Source: Ichthyophthirius multifiliis (taxonomy: Eukaryota > Ciliophora > Oligohymenophorea > Hymenostomatida). From it: a DNA stretch of 64,000 nt. This document shows, piece by piece, positions 12,100 through 24,008 of this stretch. Position 1 is the stretch's first letter. Each line of letters opens with the position of its first letter. The position numbers and the translations under genes were made by a program. The DNA lies in the NCBI RefSeq assembly GCF_000220395.1, contig NW_004085877.1, forward strand, positions 1 to 64,000, read 5' to 3'. The notes beneath the pieces were generated by a model. It was not told where the DNA came from. It was given only the letters and a program-made list of their open reading frames with translations, and did not search any database.

Positions 12100-13254
12100 A
12101 TGCCTTAAAACCAATACAAAACTTAAAATAACTCATCTTCTTCTTATATCCAAGAAAAAAAAAATTCAACTTCTTTTTTGACTGATTTAAGCAAAGATTG
12201 CGACTTTAAAATAACAAATTCCCAAGTCTTATCTTTAAAATTCGAAGGGGAAATGTCTTTTAAAGATTTCAAGGAAGTTTTGAGAATACTTTCAGATAAA
12301 AAAAGTTACAAGGAGATTAAAAAAGTTGAAATAATAACACAAATTAATAAGAAAAATAGATAAAGTGGACTTTTGAATGAAAATAAATTTAAAGTTACCT
12401 ATTTATCTTCTATAACGAATTTAATATAGAAAAACTTTTCTGAAATAACTCATTTAACGTTTCATTTCCCATCCTAAAGCGAGCTTAACCAAGACATAGA
12501 TTGTACTTCTATTCAATCTATATCAAATATGTTATTTTATTTAAAAAAATTGACTCATTTAGACATTAATTTATTCCAATGGGGCTATTTTAATATTAAA
12601 ACTAATAATAATGCAATTAAATAACTAACAAGTGCTATTGGGTAACTTAATTTAAAAAGTTTAAAAATAGATTTAGGTAGATGGGGATGTGAATAATATG
12701 GAAATTTAAGAATTTTCGACAATAAATCTATCTCTTTTATAAGTAAAATGATTTCATAGTAATATAATTTGAAAAATTTGGAACTTTATTTAAGATCTTG
12801 GGGTTATGAAAATGAATCTATAGATAATAAAGGCGTATAAAATATATTAGAAAGTTTAAAAAATCTTATTTATTTAGAAAAAATAGTATTAGATTTAAAT
12901 AAATGGGGATATTTAAATTCTTGCATTAATAATAGAAGTTTTGTTAATTTAAAAGATTAAATAAAAAATCTTAAAAATTTAAAAGAAGTAAAAATAAATA
13001 TTAATTTATGGAGATTTTTTAATGATTTTAAGTGTATTAAAAATGCATTTTTAAATCTACCAACTTTAACTTAATGTAAAATAGAAGTAGAAGGAAAATC
13101 TAATGATATAGAAGAAATTGAAGATGCAATAAGGTAAAAATAAAAATGTGTATTAATGCTTGGGTCATTATTAAAAAGTAATTAAGGAGTGCTATTTAGA
13201 AAATAAATAATATGGGATTGTTTAAGGGTGTGCTAAAATATAAATTATTTATGA
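12100..13254 (+). CDS. Leucine-rich-repeat protein with Trp-Gly repeats
   Basis: Single-exon 384-residue frame. After a polar N-terminus (MPQNQYKTQNNSSSSYI) come LRR-type units of roughly 40-60 residues, each ending in a strand plus aromatic-Gly: LTHLDINLFQWGYFN, LKSLKIDLGRWGCEQ, LKNLELYLRSWGYEN, LEKIVLDLNKWGYLN, and a degenerate VKINLWRFFND. The L..L.h.h pattern gives a solenoid; the invariant W-G directly after each strand is unusual. Such proteins usually bind other proteins. No enzyme domain is visible. The last ~50 residues (LMLGSLLKSNQGVLFRKQII) recall a capping segment. Downstream is a long TA repeat. Confidence 0.7.
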
Positions 13255-13304
13255 AATTTTAATTTATGATATAAGATATATATATATGTAATTATATATA
13301 TGTA

Positions 13305-13336
<32 letters not shown>

Positions 13337-13541
13337 TTTACTATATTAATAAATCTATTTATTTAATAATTTATTTTATCATTATTCGTATTATTTATGT
13401 TTATATTTATTTTAAATTAACTTTTATTATAAAATATTTAATATTTTTTATTTTTTTAAATATTTTATATTAATAAAATTTTTATTTTGATTTTGATTAT
13501 ATTTTATTATATTAATAAAATAATTTTTTTTTTTTTTTTAA

Positions 13542-15171
13542 TCAATTCAAATTATATGGTTGTCCATACATATTATCTTAAAATGATTTATTTTTAGTTG
13601 AATTAGTATAATTATTAGTTTATTATTTATTTTTTAAATATTTAAAGAAATAATTTTGATTTTTTTCTTAATTGTTTATATTTTTTTCTCCTTCATTATA
13701 ATATAATTCAGAAATATTATAAATAGAACTATTTTAATTTTAATTATTTTTTTTCTAAAAATCTTATTAAATTTCATCAAAATCAATATTTTTTTAAGAT
13801 ACTTGTTACTATTCTTCTTATTAAATAATTCTCACAAACTTCTATATTTATTAAAATTTATTCGAAATTTCTTTTCCTAACATATTCTTTAATTCACTTA
13901 ATTATTTATTACATCCATCTAGATTAAATAAAGGACCATTATTGCTAATTTAACTTATAAGAACCTAAGAAACATCACATATATTTTATAGATTTGCACT
14001 TTATAATTAACTTACAAATTAATATAATTTTGATAGCTTATTTTTATATTATAATTCTTGTATTTCTTTAACTAATTAGGTATTACTTAAGTTACTTTTT
14101 GAATTTTCGTCTTAAATTTAAGTTTATTAGGGAATGTATTATTTTTGTATTGTTTTGAAGCTAATTAATTCTTATTTAAATATTTAATATCTTTCAATAA
14201 AAATTTTATAATGTTCATCTACTTTTTATTAAAGGTCTATTTTTAAATCATCTAGTAAATTAATTATTTGTTATTTATTATTTTCTATGCATTAATTTAT
14301 TTTTTCTTTTTCTTTTTCAATTCTTTCTCGATAATTACTTAAATTCTATATAAGTTTTTTTTTTTTTAATTTTTTTTTTATTACTTTTTCTTCCTCACTT
14401 AATAAAAACATAGTGTATTAAGGAAAATAATCTTAGTCAATTACTTTTGTATCAAATTAAAGTTTTTAATTAATATTTTTTATATTTATAGTATTATTTA
14501 ATGGGAATGTATTTTAACTTTATAAAAAGTAATTATTTTATTATTAAGGAATACTTTTTTTATATATATATATAAATAATGTATTCATTTAAAATTAATA
14601 TTAAAATAAAAGTAAAAAATAATATTTAAATAGTATTTTTTACTTTAAATTATTACTAAAGAATCTTTAATAAGGTATTTCTTAGTCTAACTTTTCTTGG
14701 TTTTTGAATGTTTATTATTATAAGTTTTCTTGGTTTTTGAATGTTTATTATTAAAAATTTTCTTGGTTTTTAAATGCTTATTATTATAAATTTTCTTGGA
14801 TGTCTAAGTCTATTTTATTATCAAAAAACTGTTAGTATTATTGATAAAGTTATAGCTGTTTTAGTTATTTGATATTTTAAAGTTTTTTTTTTTTTCTTGT
14901 TCACTTTAATTATTTAAGGAATAGTTTGTTGAGTCTTAATTATTAATGAAATTTTTATTTTATTAATAAGATTATTAAGAGATATGACTTAAATCCGAAT
15001 TTATTTTATTTTAAAAGTTTTAGTTACTTTCTGGATTTTTAAAATTTTAATTAATATTTTCAGAATTAAAATTCGAGAAATCAGGTTAGTTATTTTCAAA
15101 AGGATTATAATCTTAGTTTTAGAGTTGATTTTTTGGTAAAGTTTTTTAAAAAGTAGATTTTAGTTAATCAT
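13542..15171 (-). CDS. Gln/Asn-rich coiled-coil protein with 11-residue tandem repeats
   Basis: The N-terminal third is Asn/Gln/Ser-rich and disordered (QNQDYNPFENNQPDFSNF). It leads into an 11-residue repeat, QENLQQQTFKN, in four copies encoded by a 33-nt unit starting at 14692, 14725, 14758 and 14791. After an intron of roughly 110 nt comes FDTKVIDQDYFPQYTMFLLSEEE and a long coiled coil (NYRERIEKEKEKINQ, LKIDLQQKVDEHYKIFIE), ending MYGQPYNLN then TGA. Two one-base slips occur, in a T-run near 14828 and an A-run near 14370. The ATG at 15171 is one frame off, so the true start is unresolved. No family recognised. Confidence 0.55.
14692..14815 (-). repeat. 33-nt in-frame tandem repeat
   Basis: Four successive units begin at 14692, 14725, 14758 and 14791 (plus-strand start TTTTCTTGG). 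The first two are nearly identical; the last is partial. They encode QENLQQQTFKN-type units within the coiled-coil gene. Confidence 0.85.
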
Positions 15172-15549
15172 TTTTTGTTTTTAACACAAATATTATATTA
15201 TATTATGGAAATATTTAAAAGTATTTTATTTGTATAATTGTATAATATGTATTATTATTATTTATTAAATTTGAATTTAATTTATTTATATAATTTTTTT
15301 TTTTTTTTTTTTTTTTAAATAATTTAATTTTTTTTTTTATTAATATTTTAATTTAAATTATAAAGTATTTTTATTTATTTTTTTGTTATTAATAAAGATA
15401 TTTTTAATTATATTTAAAAAAGTTTTATATCAAAGATTATATTATTAATTTTATATTAAAATTATAGCATTTAATTTAAACATATTTTTTTTTTTAAATA
15501 TAAATATAAATATATATATATATATAATACATTTATTTATTAACAAAAG
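15172..15549. other. AT-rich intergenic
   Basis: Contains a T tract of more than 20 bases near 15300 and a TA repeat near 15510. No gene seen. Confidence 0.5.
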
Positions 15550-17122
15550 TCAAACCTTCTTCTCTTCTTATAATTTATATTATTATTTTTCCAATTCTTC
15601 GATTTGATCTTTCATTTAACAATTGAGAGTTTCTTTTAAACCAAATCCACATAAAGTAGACGATATCCCAATTCCTCCGAAAAAAATAACCGGATTTAAC
15701 CCAATAAACTCTGAAAACTACAAAGCAAAAGACGACAAAATACTTCCTGAAATTCCCACACCTCTAATAAGTCCAAGCGCCAACCCTCTAATTTACGTTG
15801 GGAATAATTCAGGGAAATACATACTAATTATTACAAAGAAATTTTATAGAAACATCCTTGCTAATACATACAGAATTATTTAAATATATTTTTAATAACA
15901 TAATGTTTTTTAACATTATTCAGGAATTTAAAAAAAATAAACACTTAAAGAAAATACTCCAGAAGCGAATTAAAGGCTCAAAGAAAGAGTTTTCCTTTTC
16001 ATTTTTTTTATTATAAAAAATAAAAAAACACAGCCGATTGTTTCAGCTGAAAAAGCAATAAAAAGATTAATATATATATTAAATCCTATTTAATCAATAC
16101 TGAATTATAATCCATATAAAATAAACATTGTTAAAAATTTATATAAAGTACATGAGAAAGCCAAAATTCTAATTGATTTATATTTAAAAAGATCCCAATA
16201 TGTAAAAGTTTAAGTATTTAATTTATTTACAATTGAAAAAGCTTCAAATTAAACATTTTCATGAGAAATTAATGTTTTTTTTAGAATTTTTTTTACCGAT
16301 TTTATTTAAACATTCGATTATTTTTTGGTTGTTTTTTCCCACGTAAAATCTCGGACTTTCTACCAAATAAAAATTTGTTAAAATCAACAAAAACATTGGT
16401 AAAGCGAAGAAAAAACGGATGAAAATCTTCCAATTATTATCTAAAATGTACATAATACCATCTAATACCCCTTCACTAAGTGTATAACCCGTCAATATAA
16501 AAGCAGTGGTCACAACTCGGAATTTACCAGAAGATTATTCGGTCATAATGATAAAATTTAAAGTATTAGAAGGATATATACCAAATCCTGCTATAAAAAA
16601 ACCCACCATAAGCATATAGACATTAACGGAAAAAGCAATGACCAAAACTCCTACAGAAGCAGCAATCCAGCTGCATAAAAAGGCAATTTTTCTGCCTTTT
16701 AAATCACTTAAAAATGAAAAAATAAAAGAACCTAAAAAACCTCCAAAAAAAACCATACTTTAAGTGATAGATTTTAAATATTATCTATCACAATATAAAT
16801 TAAATTCATATGTAAAAGAATGAGTACTCTTTTAAGAAATTCGATAGTTTTAGAGTTTACAAGCATCATTTTCGGAACATTCATTATTTTAAGGTAAACA
16901 TAAAAATATAGGGTCTTTGAAAAAAAAAGGCTGACCAACAAATATAAATGAGGATATTAAAAATTGTAAAAAAAAAAATATAAATATTGTCTTTTAATAA
17001 CGACCTTTACCGTTTATGGCTTCTAAAAGTTAATCTATTGATGTGTATTTTTAACTGTTAATTAAGGAAGTTTCGTCTATTATGCTTTTTTGGGTTTATT
17101 AAATATTTATATTATCATTCAT
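15550..17122 (-). CDS. MFS transporter, SLC22-like (organic cation/sugar)
   Basis: Roughly 520 residues with about 12 hydrophobic segments. Landmarks: cytosolic MNDNINIQQTQKSIIDET; TM1 TIFIFFFLQFLISSFIF; a Cys-containing extracellular loop (NNECSENDACKLQN) typical of SLC22; MVFFGGFLGSFIFSFLSDLKGRK with the MFS A-motif (G...D..GRK); GFFIAGFGIYPSNTLNF; YLVESPRFYVGK before the central loop; and YFPELFPTQIRGLALGLIRG, the second-half PExxPTxxRg motif. It ends LEKQQYKLQEEKKV then TGA. Frame slips occur in a T-run near 16925 and near 16262, consistent with homopolymer errors. The substrate cannot be told from sequence; proteins of this group carry organic ions or sugars across the plasma membrane. 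Confidence 0.85.
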
Positions 17123-17534
17123 TTATTTTTTATTTAGTTTTTTGTTTGTTTTATTTTATGTGTATTATTGTTAAGATATAATATTTTTATTATTATTATT
17201 TTAGACTAAAAATATAAAAGAATATGATTTTTATTTATTTTTAATTATTGTGTTTATGAAAATAATAATGTTTTCTTTATCAATTTGTATATATATTTAA
17301 TGTAAATGTTTTTTTCTTTGTAATTTTCGCTAAAAAGCTAGTTTTTTTTAAAAAAAAAATATAAATCAATTTTATTATTATTCCATTTTTTTTATTTATT
17401 TTTTTCGTTATAATTTAATATATCATTTTAATTTTTATATAAAAATAAAATAAATTTTTATAGAATTTGTTTTTCATAAATATAATCATTAATAAAAAAA
17501 AAAATAACTTAATATCATAAAAAATATCAAACAA
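17123..17534. other. AT-rich intergenic
   Basis: Shared upstream region of two divergent genes. No motif recognised beyond A/T tracts. Confidence 0.5.
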
Positions 17535-19052
17535 ATGTTTTAAAAAATATGTAAAAAACGTATAATTCTCGGAATAAAATAATCTCCTCCCCCTAAATCT
17601 CCCGAAAAAGCTTAAAAATTTGAAAAAGCATTCTAAAAAGATAGCGTTATGTTAAAATCTTCTTAAATAAAATCCCAATCTCCTTCTTTAATAAGATTCC
17701 CATAAATAAAACCTATCGAATTTTACGATTTAGGTGGTTCTTAATATAAAAATTATAAATATAGGAAAATATAGGCCAGTTTAGAATTTGAGTTTTTGAA
17801 TTCTTTGCCTTTAGATTATTAAGGAAAAACTATAGCACGCTTATTCAAATTAAACCATAAGTAAAATATGACTGAAAGTGCAATGCAAAAAATTCAAAAA
17901 AGAAACGAATTTCAAAATCTGTTAATATAAAAGGATAATAAAAGCCAAAACATACCCAAATAGTTAGATTTAATTCGATAGAAATTAACTTTAGATATAA
18001 TTTAATAATAAGACAAGGAATATCCATTTTAATAAAGGGAAAAAATACTTAAAAAATAGGAAAAATTAAATAAAAAAATAAAAGAAATGAAAAATGAAAT
18101 GCCTTAAAAATAATGGGTTGCACCAGTAATAAAATTTTTTAAGAAAGGAAAAGATAATAATAACTATTAAATAAATATTATTAACAATAGAATTCTATTT
18201 GATGGCCAATTTGAAAAAGAGGAAAGTTTATAAAGGAAAACTTTTTAAAAATAGATAGAAGAATATAAGCATATATAAGAAGAAACATTATAAGATAATG
18301 GAATAAGTATTAAATTAACTGATTTAAATAAAGGGTTTATCGGAAAAGGAAAAAAAATGAGATGTCTATTGGAAAAACAAGATAGAGATCCAATGAAATT
18401 TAAGTGTTTTGGGGATATTATTAAAATTACTAATAGAAAAAATTAAATGTTATTACTAGTTAATGAATATAATAGGATTTTAGAAATTGATTAATAAAAA
18501 TAAATATTATAGAGGACTAAAATGGTTGTTTCTTAGTCATAAAGCTTAAATAATGATTTATTTAATAATAAAAGTAAATTTTAGAAAGAATAAGGGATTT
18601 CTAAGGAATGTTTTATTGAATAAAATACATAAATTAGGGATTGTTTGAGAAATGAGAAAGAAATTGTTGATAGAATTATTTTTGGGATATCGAATTAAAT
18701 TAATATTCTTGATTTTAATTCTTTATTAAATTATTATAAAATTTTCATTTTCTAAAATACTGATAGGGATTTACTTATTGATTTCTTGTGTAAATTCTTC
18801 TTTTATGCTTAGGATAGTATTAATACTTAGTTTACTAGTCTTGAGAGGTTTCTTTAAACTCTAAAACTTGTTTCTAATCATCCTTTTAAAAATAATACTT
18901 ATTTACAATATGAAAAATGGGAAAATAATCTAAAATAGTGTATAGAAATCAATTTCAATCCAGGGTTCATTTTAAGAAAAAAAAATCTTAAGGATATTTT
19001 CGAAAATAATTATGTTAAACCTGAAGATATATTTGGTTTATTATATATATGA
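17535..19052 (+). CDS. Hypothetical protein (ciliate orphan)
   Basis: Single-exon 505-residue frame, no family recognised. The N-terminal 60 residues are Pro/Ser/Lys-rich (GIKQSPPPKSPEKAQKFEK). A compact segment follows (LEFEFLNSLPLDYQGKTIARLFKL), then a highly charged helical region (REKILKKQEKLNKKIKEMK), WVAPVIKFFKKGKD, and a C-terminal all-helical part (IIFGISNQINILDFNSLLNYY, DRDLLIDFLCKFFFYAQDS). The C-terminal spacing of acidic residues faintly recalls an EF-hand-like helical domain, without a full DxDxG loop. Composition matches neighbouring genes, so recent transfer is not suggested. Confidence 0.65.
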
Positions 19053-19232
19053 GTATATATATATATATATTATTTTTATTAAGTTCTAATTTATTTTTTT
19101 TGTTATTGTGTTTTCCAATTGAATTTTATTTATTATTTAGTTTGACTATTTAATATTATATTTTTTTAATAAAATAAAATTTATTTGTATATTAAAATAA
19201 TCTATAAATATTTTAGTTTATATTATAATATA

Positions 19233-19279
<47 letters not shown>

Positions 19280-19414
19280 ATATATTTATATATATATCAT
19301 GTACACAATTATATTTATATAAAGTGTTTAAAATAAAAATAAGGAATTAAAAAGAAAAGATTTTTAATTAAAAAAAATAAAATTAAATAAAAAAAAAGAA
19401 TTCAATAAACAAAA
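19053..19414. repeat. AT intergenic with long TA microsatellites
   Basis: TA dinucleotide runs at about 19055-19075 and 19230-19300, partly interrupted by AT..TA palindromes. No gene seen. Confidence 0.7.
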
Positions 19415-20907
19415 ATGCATAAATTAGCTCCTTTAAATTAAAATAAATTAAGTAAAATACTACATTATATAAAATGAATTAATAAAATTAAAACTTAAAA
19501 CAAAAAATAAATTTAAACAAAATAAAAAGTTTTAAGATTTTTATTAAACCATAGATTTTCATCTTAATAATAATAAAGTAAATAACCAAAAGAAGAAGAA
19601 AGAACGTTCTAAGAAGAACTTGAATTAACACAAGATAGAAATACTGAACCTGAACCCGAATATGAATAATCAAGTAAACATACATTTAATTTTATTTAAA
19701 AAATAGAAAAGAAATACAAAAAATAAATAATTAAAATATCTTTTTTTATAAATAAAAAGCTACTGAAAAAAGTCAATCACTTTTTGGAAAAATAATGCGT
19801 TATGGCTTCTATACATTTTTAGGAGTTTTTTCTTATTAATATTATTTAATTGGAAAAACATAAAAACCTGAATAAGAAACAGGTTTTTATATAAAATATT
19901 ATTATACAAATTTTTTTAATCTTATTAAATAATAAATATAAATAGGATACATTAAACCTGTTGCAATTTTAGCAAAAAAACATAAGAAAATATCCATGGA
20001 TTTTTCGCAGTTAATAAATATTATAATAATATTAAATAATAGTTTTTTATTTTTTTATTTTTTTATAGTTCTTTAGTAAACCATTCTCTAAAAAATTACT
20101 ACCTGATCCTTCTTTTATTGTATATGGACCAATTTAACCAAAAACAATAGTATTAAATTTATCTGGAACAGTTATTCATACATCCTTTATTGTAAAATAT
20201 AAATAATTAATATGAAAATATAATTTAAAACAAAAAACATAGATGGGAACAGGACATAAAGTTTAAAAAAGACCCGGCTTAAATTAATTACTTTAACGTT
20301 TATCACGTTTATGTGAACTTGTTATATTATCTGATGATGATACGTTTGTAAATTATTATTTTTATTTATTTATTTTATATAAATTAAAAAAAAAAAAAAC
20401 TTTCTATAAAGTTTGTTAGTTAAGTTAAATAAAATATAGACCCTGATGGTTAGTTGTTTTTAAGAGATTTTGGAAGAGAATCTATGGTTTATGATAAAGG
20501 GAGTTATAAAAAAGATTTAAGATATTTAAATAGAGATTTGAGAAATGTTATTGTTATTGATAATGACCCAGAAAGACTTCCAGAATAGTTTAGAGATAAT
20601 GCAATATTTTTATCTACTTTTGATGGAAGTACAGACGATAATGAATTAGTTTAAACTCTCCCTTTATTAGAAAGTAAATATATATATATAAAAATTAGTT
20701 ATTTTGTTTATAATAGAATTGGTATAACCTAATGTTAAAGATATAAGAGAAGAGTTAAAAAGATATGGAAACAAAAATCCTGGTAAAAAATACTTTGAAG
20801 AATTAGAAAAGAAAAAAACTGAATTTTAAAATATGTAAAAAAAAGCTTTTGGAGGATTTTTAAGAGGGTCTTAAACTACTAATCCTAGTTTTAAATAATA
20901 ACATTGA
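19415..20907 (+). CDS. TIM50: Mitochondrial import translocase subunit TIM50 (FCP1-like domain)
   Basis: Receptor subunit of the TIM23 inner-membrane import channel. A presequence-like N-terminus, MHKLAPLNQNKLILRFLLNH, is completed by splicing a 78-nt intron (19452-19529). Then come an acidic linker, a single TM (RYGFYTFLGVFSYQYYLIG), and the FCP1/NIF-type domain: KKLLPDPSFIVYGPIQPKT, VLNLSGTVIHTSF, KRPGLNQLLQRLSRLCELVI, LSDDDT, FLRDFGRESMVYDKGSYKKD, LRYLNRDLRNVIVIDNDPER and FLSTFDGSTDDNEL. The DxDxT catalytic motif of true phosphatases is replaced by NLSGT, as in other Tim50 proteins that lack activity. About seven exons, ending PSFKQQH then TGA. Length after splicing is about 330 residues, normal for the family. 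Confidence 0.92.
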
Positions 20908-21423
20908 AAGAAGGGATAAATAAATGATTTTTTTTTTATTTTGAGAAAATAAATAAAAAGTATAATTATAAAATATAAAATTTAAAATTTAAAAAGCTTT
21001 TGACAAAAAAAAAAAATCCGAAAATCTGTATTTTTATGTTTCTATATATTAGTGATTAATATTAAATTATATTTACAATTTATTATATATTTCTAAATAT
21101 AAATATTATTAAAGAAGGTAATAATATATTCAATATAAATAATAAATAAGTGTATATTTTCTCTTAAATATTAAAAGTATATTTTATTTTATTTATTTTA
21201 AATATCATTTTTAGTTTTAAAAAATATTTTTTTTTAAAAAAAAAATGAATCTTTAATATATTTTTTATTTTTATATTAATAGTTTATTATAAATATATAT
21301 GTTTTTCTTAAATAATTTAATAAAGGAAAATTATCAAAAAAATATAAAAAAAAATTAAATAAAAAGTTATTTTATAAATTTTTAATATTAATAAAAGAGA
21401 AAAAATAAAATAAAAAATAAATA
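20908..21423. other. AT-rich intergenic
   Basis: A+T sequence with short A and T tracts between two plus-strand genes. No feature recognised. Confidence 0.5.
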
Positions 21424-22304
21424 ATGGAATCAACAGCAATTAGAAAAACCTAAAGTGTATTCAATGAAAACGATTTAAAGAGAGCTCCTACACTATTCGA
21501 AAAAATAGATGAACACCAAATTCAAATAAATATTGACAGTCTTATATAAAGAACCTCATTAAAGTCAAATGCATAAATGAATTCTCAAACGAAAAAATCT
21601 TATTGTTATTTGTTAAATGTGAAAAGGGAGATTTTTTTAATTTTTGAAGATCCTCATTATTCCATAACTGCTAAACTAGTTTAATTTTTCATATAGTTAT
21701 GTGTTTTAATTACTATACTATTAGTAGTAGTTGATTCGATATATGAAGATTAATAAAATGGGGACGATTATTATAAAGTAAGTATATATTTAGAATTAAT
21801 TATTTTTGGAGTTTTCCTTTTTGAACTTTTGATAAGGTTGAGCGTTTGTACAAGTTTTGGGCAAAGCTTTATTAATTATATTAAATAGCCTTTAAATATT
21901 ATTGATATTATGTCAATATTACCTTCTTGTATTGATTTTGTATTAAGAAGTATAGATTATATACCCATTTTTAAAGCAAATAATTTGTAAATCATTAGAG
22001 TTTTTAAGCTTTTGAGATTAGTAAGAATACTTAAACTTTCCAGATATATATAAGGAATAAATACTTTAAGAAAAAGCTTGAAAAAATCAAGTAGATATTT
22101 TAGCTTTGTGACTTTATTTTTACTTATTTTTAATATTTTTACGGGTACTATTCTTTATTATTTAGAACTAAATTATACATAATCATCACCTTAAAATAAT
22201 CTCTAAATAGAAAGTTGAATAAAGTATATATATAAATTTCTTTATTCTAAAATTATACATGTATAATGTTAAAATATAAATATTATATCTTTGTATTTAT
22301 AAAT

Positions 22305-22389
<85 letters not shown>

Positions 22390-23812
22390 AAATGATTATT
22401 TAGGTATTCCTTAAGGCATGTGGTTGGTTTTATTAACAATGACAACTGTAGGATATGGAGATTTTATTCCTAATAGTATATTTGGAAAAGTATTAATTTC
22501 TTTTATTTCTTTGATTTCAAATTCTTTAGTTATAGGTATTCCAATAGCTATTATTTCCTTTGATTTTTAGTCTGTTTTTAATAAACAAAAAGAGAAAATA
22601 AAATTTGAAAATTATAAAATGGAAGAGATAGGAATTTAGAATAAACAATAATTAAAATTTAAATAAGAAATTTTTTTTTTACAAAATAGATTGCGTTAAA
22701 TTTCTATAAAAAATAAAATCGTAAGAGAACTTGTTTAGAAAAGTAGTAAAATGTCATTTTTAATTACTAAAGATTTGATTGATATATATTATAAAATTGA
22801 GTAAAATGCAAATAATGAAATTAATATGATTGATAAATAATGGATTTAATATAGTAATATGCATAAGTCTTCTAAAGTTAAATTAAATTCGTTTAGAAAT
22901 TCTATATTAAATATAAAAGATTCGAATAGTTAAAAAAATTAAAGTACACTAAATAATATTATACATAATTAAATAAATATAAATACTTAAAATAATGATA
23001 ATAATATTAATTAATAAATTAATTAAAAGTTTGAAAATAAAAATTTAAATAATCAATTAAAAGATGAAAAAGAAAAAAATTATTAAGAAACGGATGATAA
23101 AACTTAATTCTAAAAAATGATAAAAAGGTACTTTTTTAAATCTAAATCTCTTATTCCTAATATAGATAAGATTAATTATGAATAAATAGTAAATTAATAA
23201 GAATATAAAAGTTTTTATAAAACATAGTCTTTTCATGAAAAGTAGCTTTTTTTGAAATAAATATAAATGGATTTTGATTTAAATACAAACAAAAATCTAT
23301 CTTTTATAGATGAATAAGGAGCTAATTATTTTAATATAGATAAACATAGTCTATAAAGTCAAAAAAAAGCAAATAATATTTAAAAACCATTAATAAATAA
23401 TACTTAATATAATTTATTTGATACTCGTTAGTCTCCCGGATAAATTATGAGTTACATAAATAATTTAAAAAATATTAATACTCTAAAACGAGCTCATACA
23501 ATGGTAGAGTTTGCAATTTAAGAAGAAAGCAGTGAAGAAAGTGAGGATAAATAAATTTAATAAAAATAATAAGTTTTTGATTTAAAAGCTCAATAGAATA
23601 TTAAAAAATAAAGAGTTTATAGAAAAACCGAGATTTTTTAAAAAAAATATACTAAAAAAGTTAATTTACATAAATATGGGAAATCAGAAAATATTTAAAG
23701 TATTTTTAAATAAGAAAGTTGTAATAATTCCTTTTTGGAAGATGAAAGAGGTAAAAGTTTAAATTTTGAGCAATAAATTACTTCTTCTGATGTATAATTA
23801 ATCAAAATATGA
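21424..23812 (+). CDS. Voltage-gated K+ channel, Kv type
   Basis: 732 residues after removing a 190-nt intron (22214-22403, phase 1) that is mostly TA repeat; the sum is an exact codon multiple. Order: cytosolic N-terminus; NVKREIFLIFEDPHYSITAK leading into S1 QLCVLITILLVVVDSIYED; S2 LIIFGVFLFELLIRLSV; S3 PLNIIDIMSILPSCIDFVL; S4 IIRVFKLLRLVRILKLSRYI with basic residues every third position; S4-S5 linker; pore IPQGMWLVLLTMTTVGYGDF; S6 ISNSLVIGIPIAIISFDF. The S6 has PIA where animal Kv1 has PVP. A long (~370-residue) cytosolic tail rich in Asn, Gln and Lys follows, with no CNBD. It should conduct K+ across the plasma or ciliary membrane. Second K+ channel of the window, unrelated in tail to the 2.9-5.5 kb gene. 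Confidence 0.92.
22300..22386. repeat. TA dinucleotide microsatellite inside an intron
   Basis: Near-perfect TA run broken by single AAATA and GATA interruptions. It lies wholly inside the Kv channel intron. Confidence 0.8.
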
Positions 23813-24008
23813 AAATATAAAAATTATACTAAAAGTTTATAATATATTATATATTTTTATGTCTTTTTTTTTTAACAAAAAAATACTTTTTTTTTTTTTT
23901 TTACATTTTTTCACTTTTTCACTTTTTTTCCATAAAAATACATTTTTTTGTATCATTAAAATAATCATTAATTTTAGTCTTTTTAATTTAAACAAGAAAA
24001 AAAAAATT

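Noticed and set aside
19488-19685. Minus-strand hydrophobic open frame
   Set aside because: Lies over the first introns and exons of TIM50 and has no independent support.
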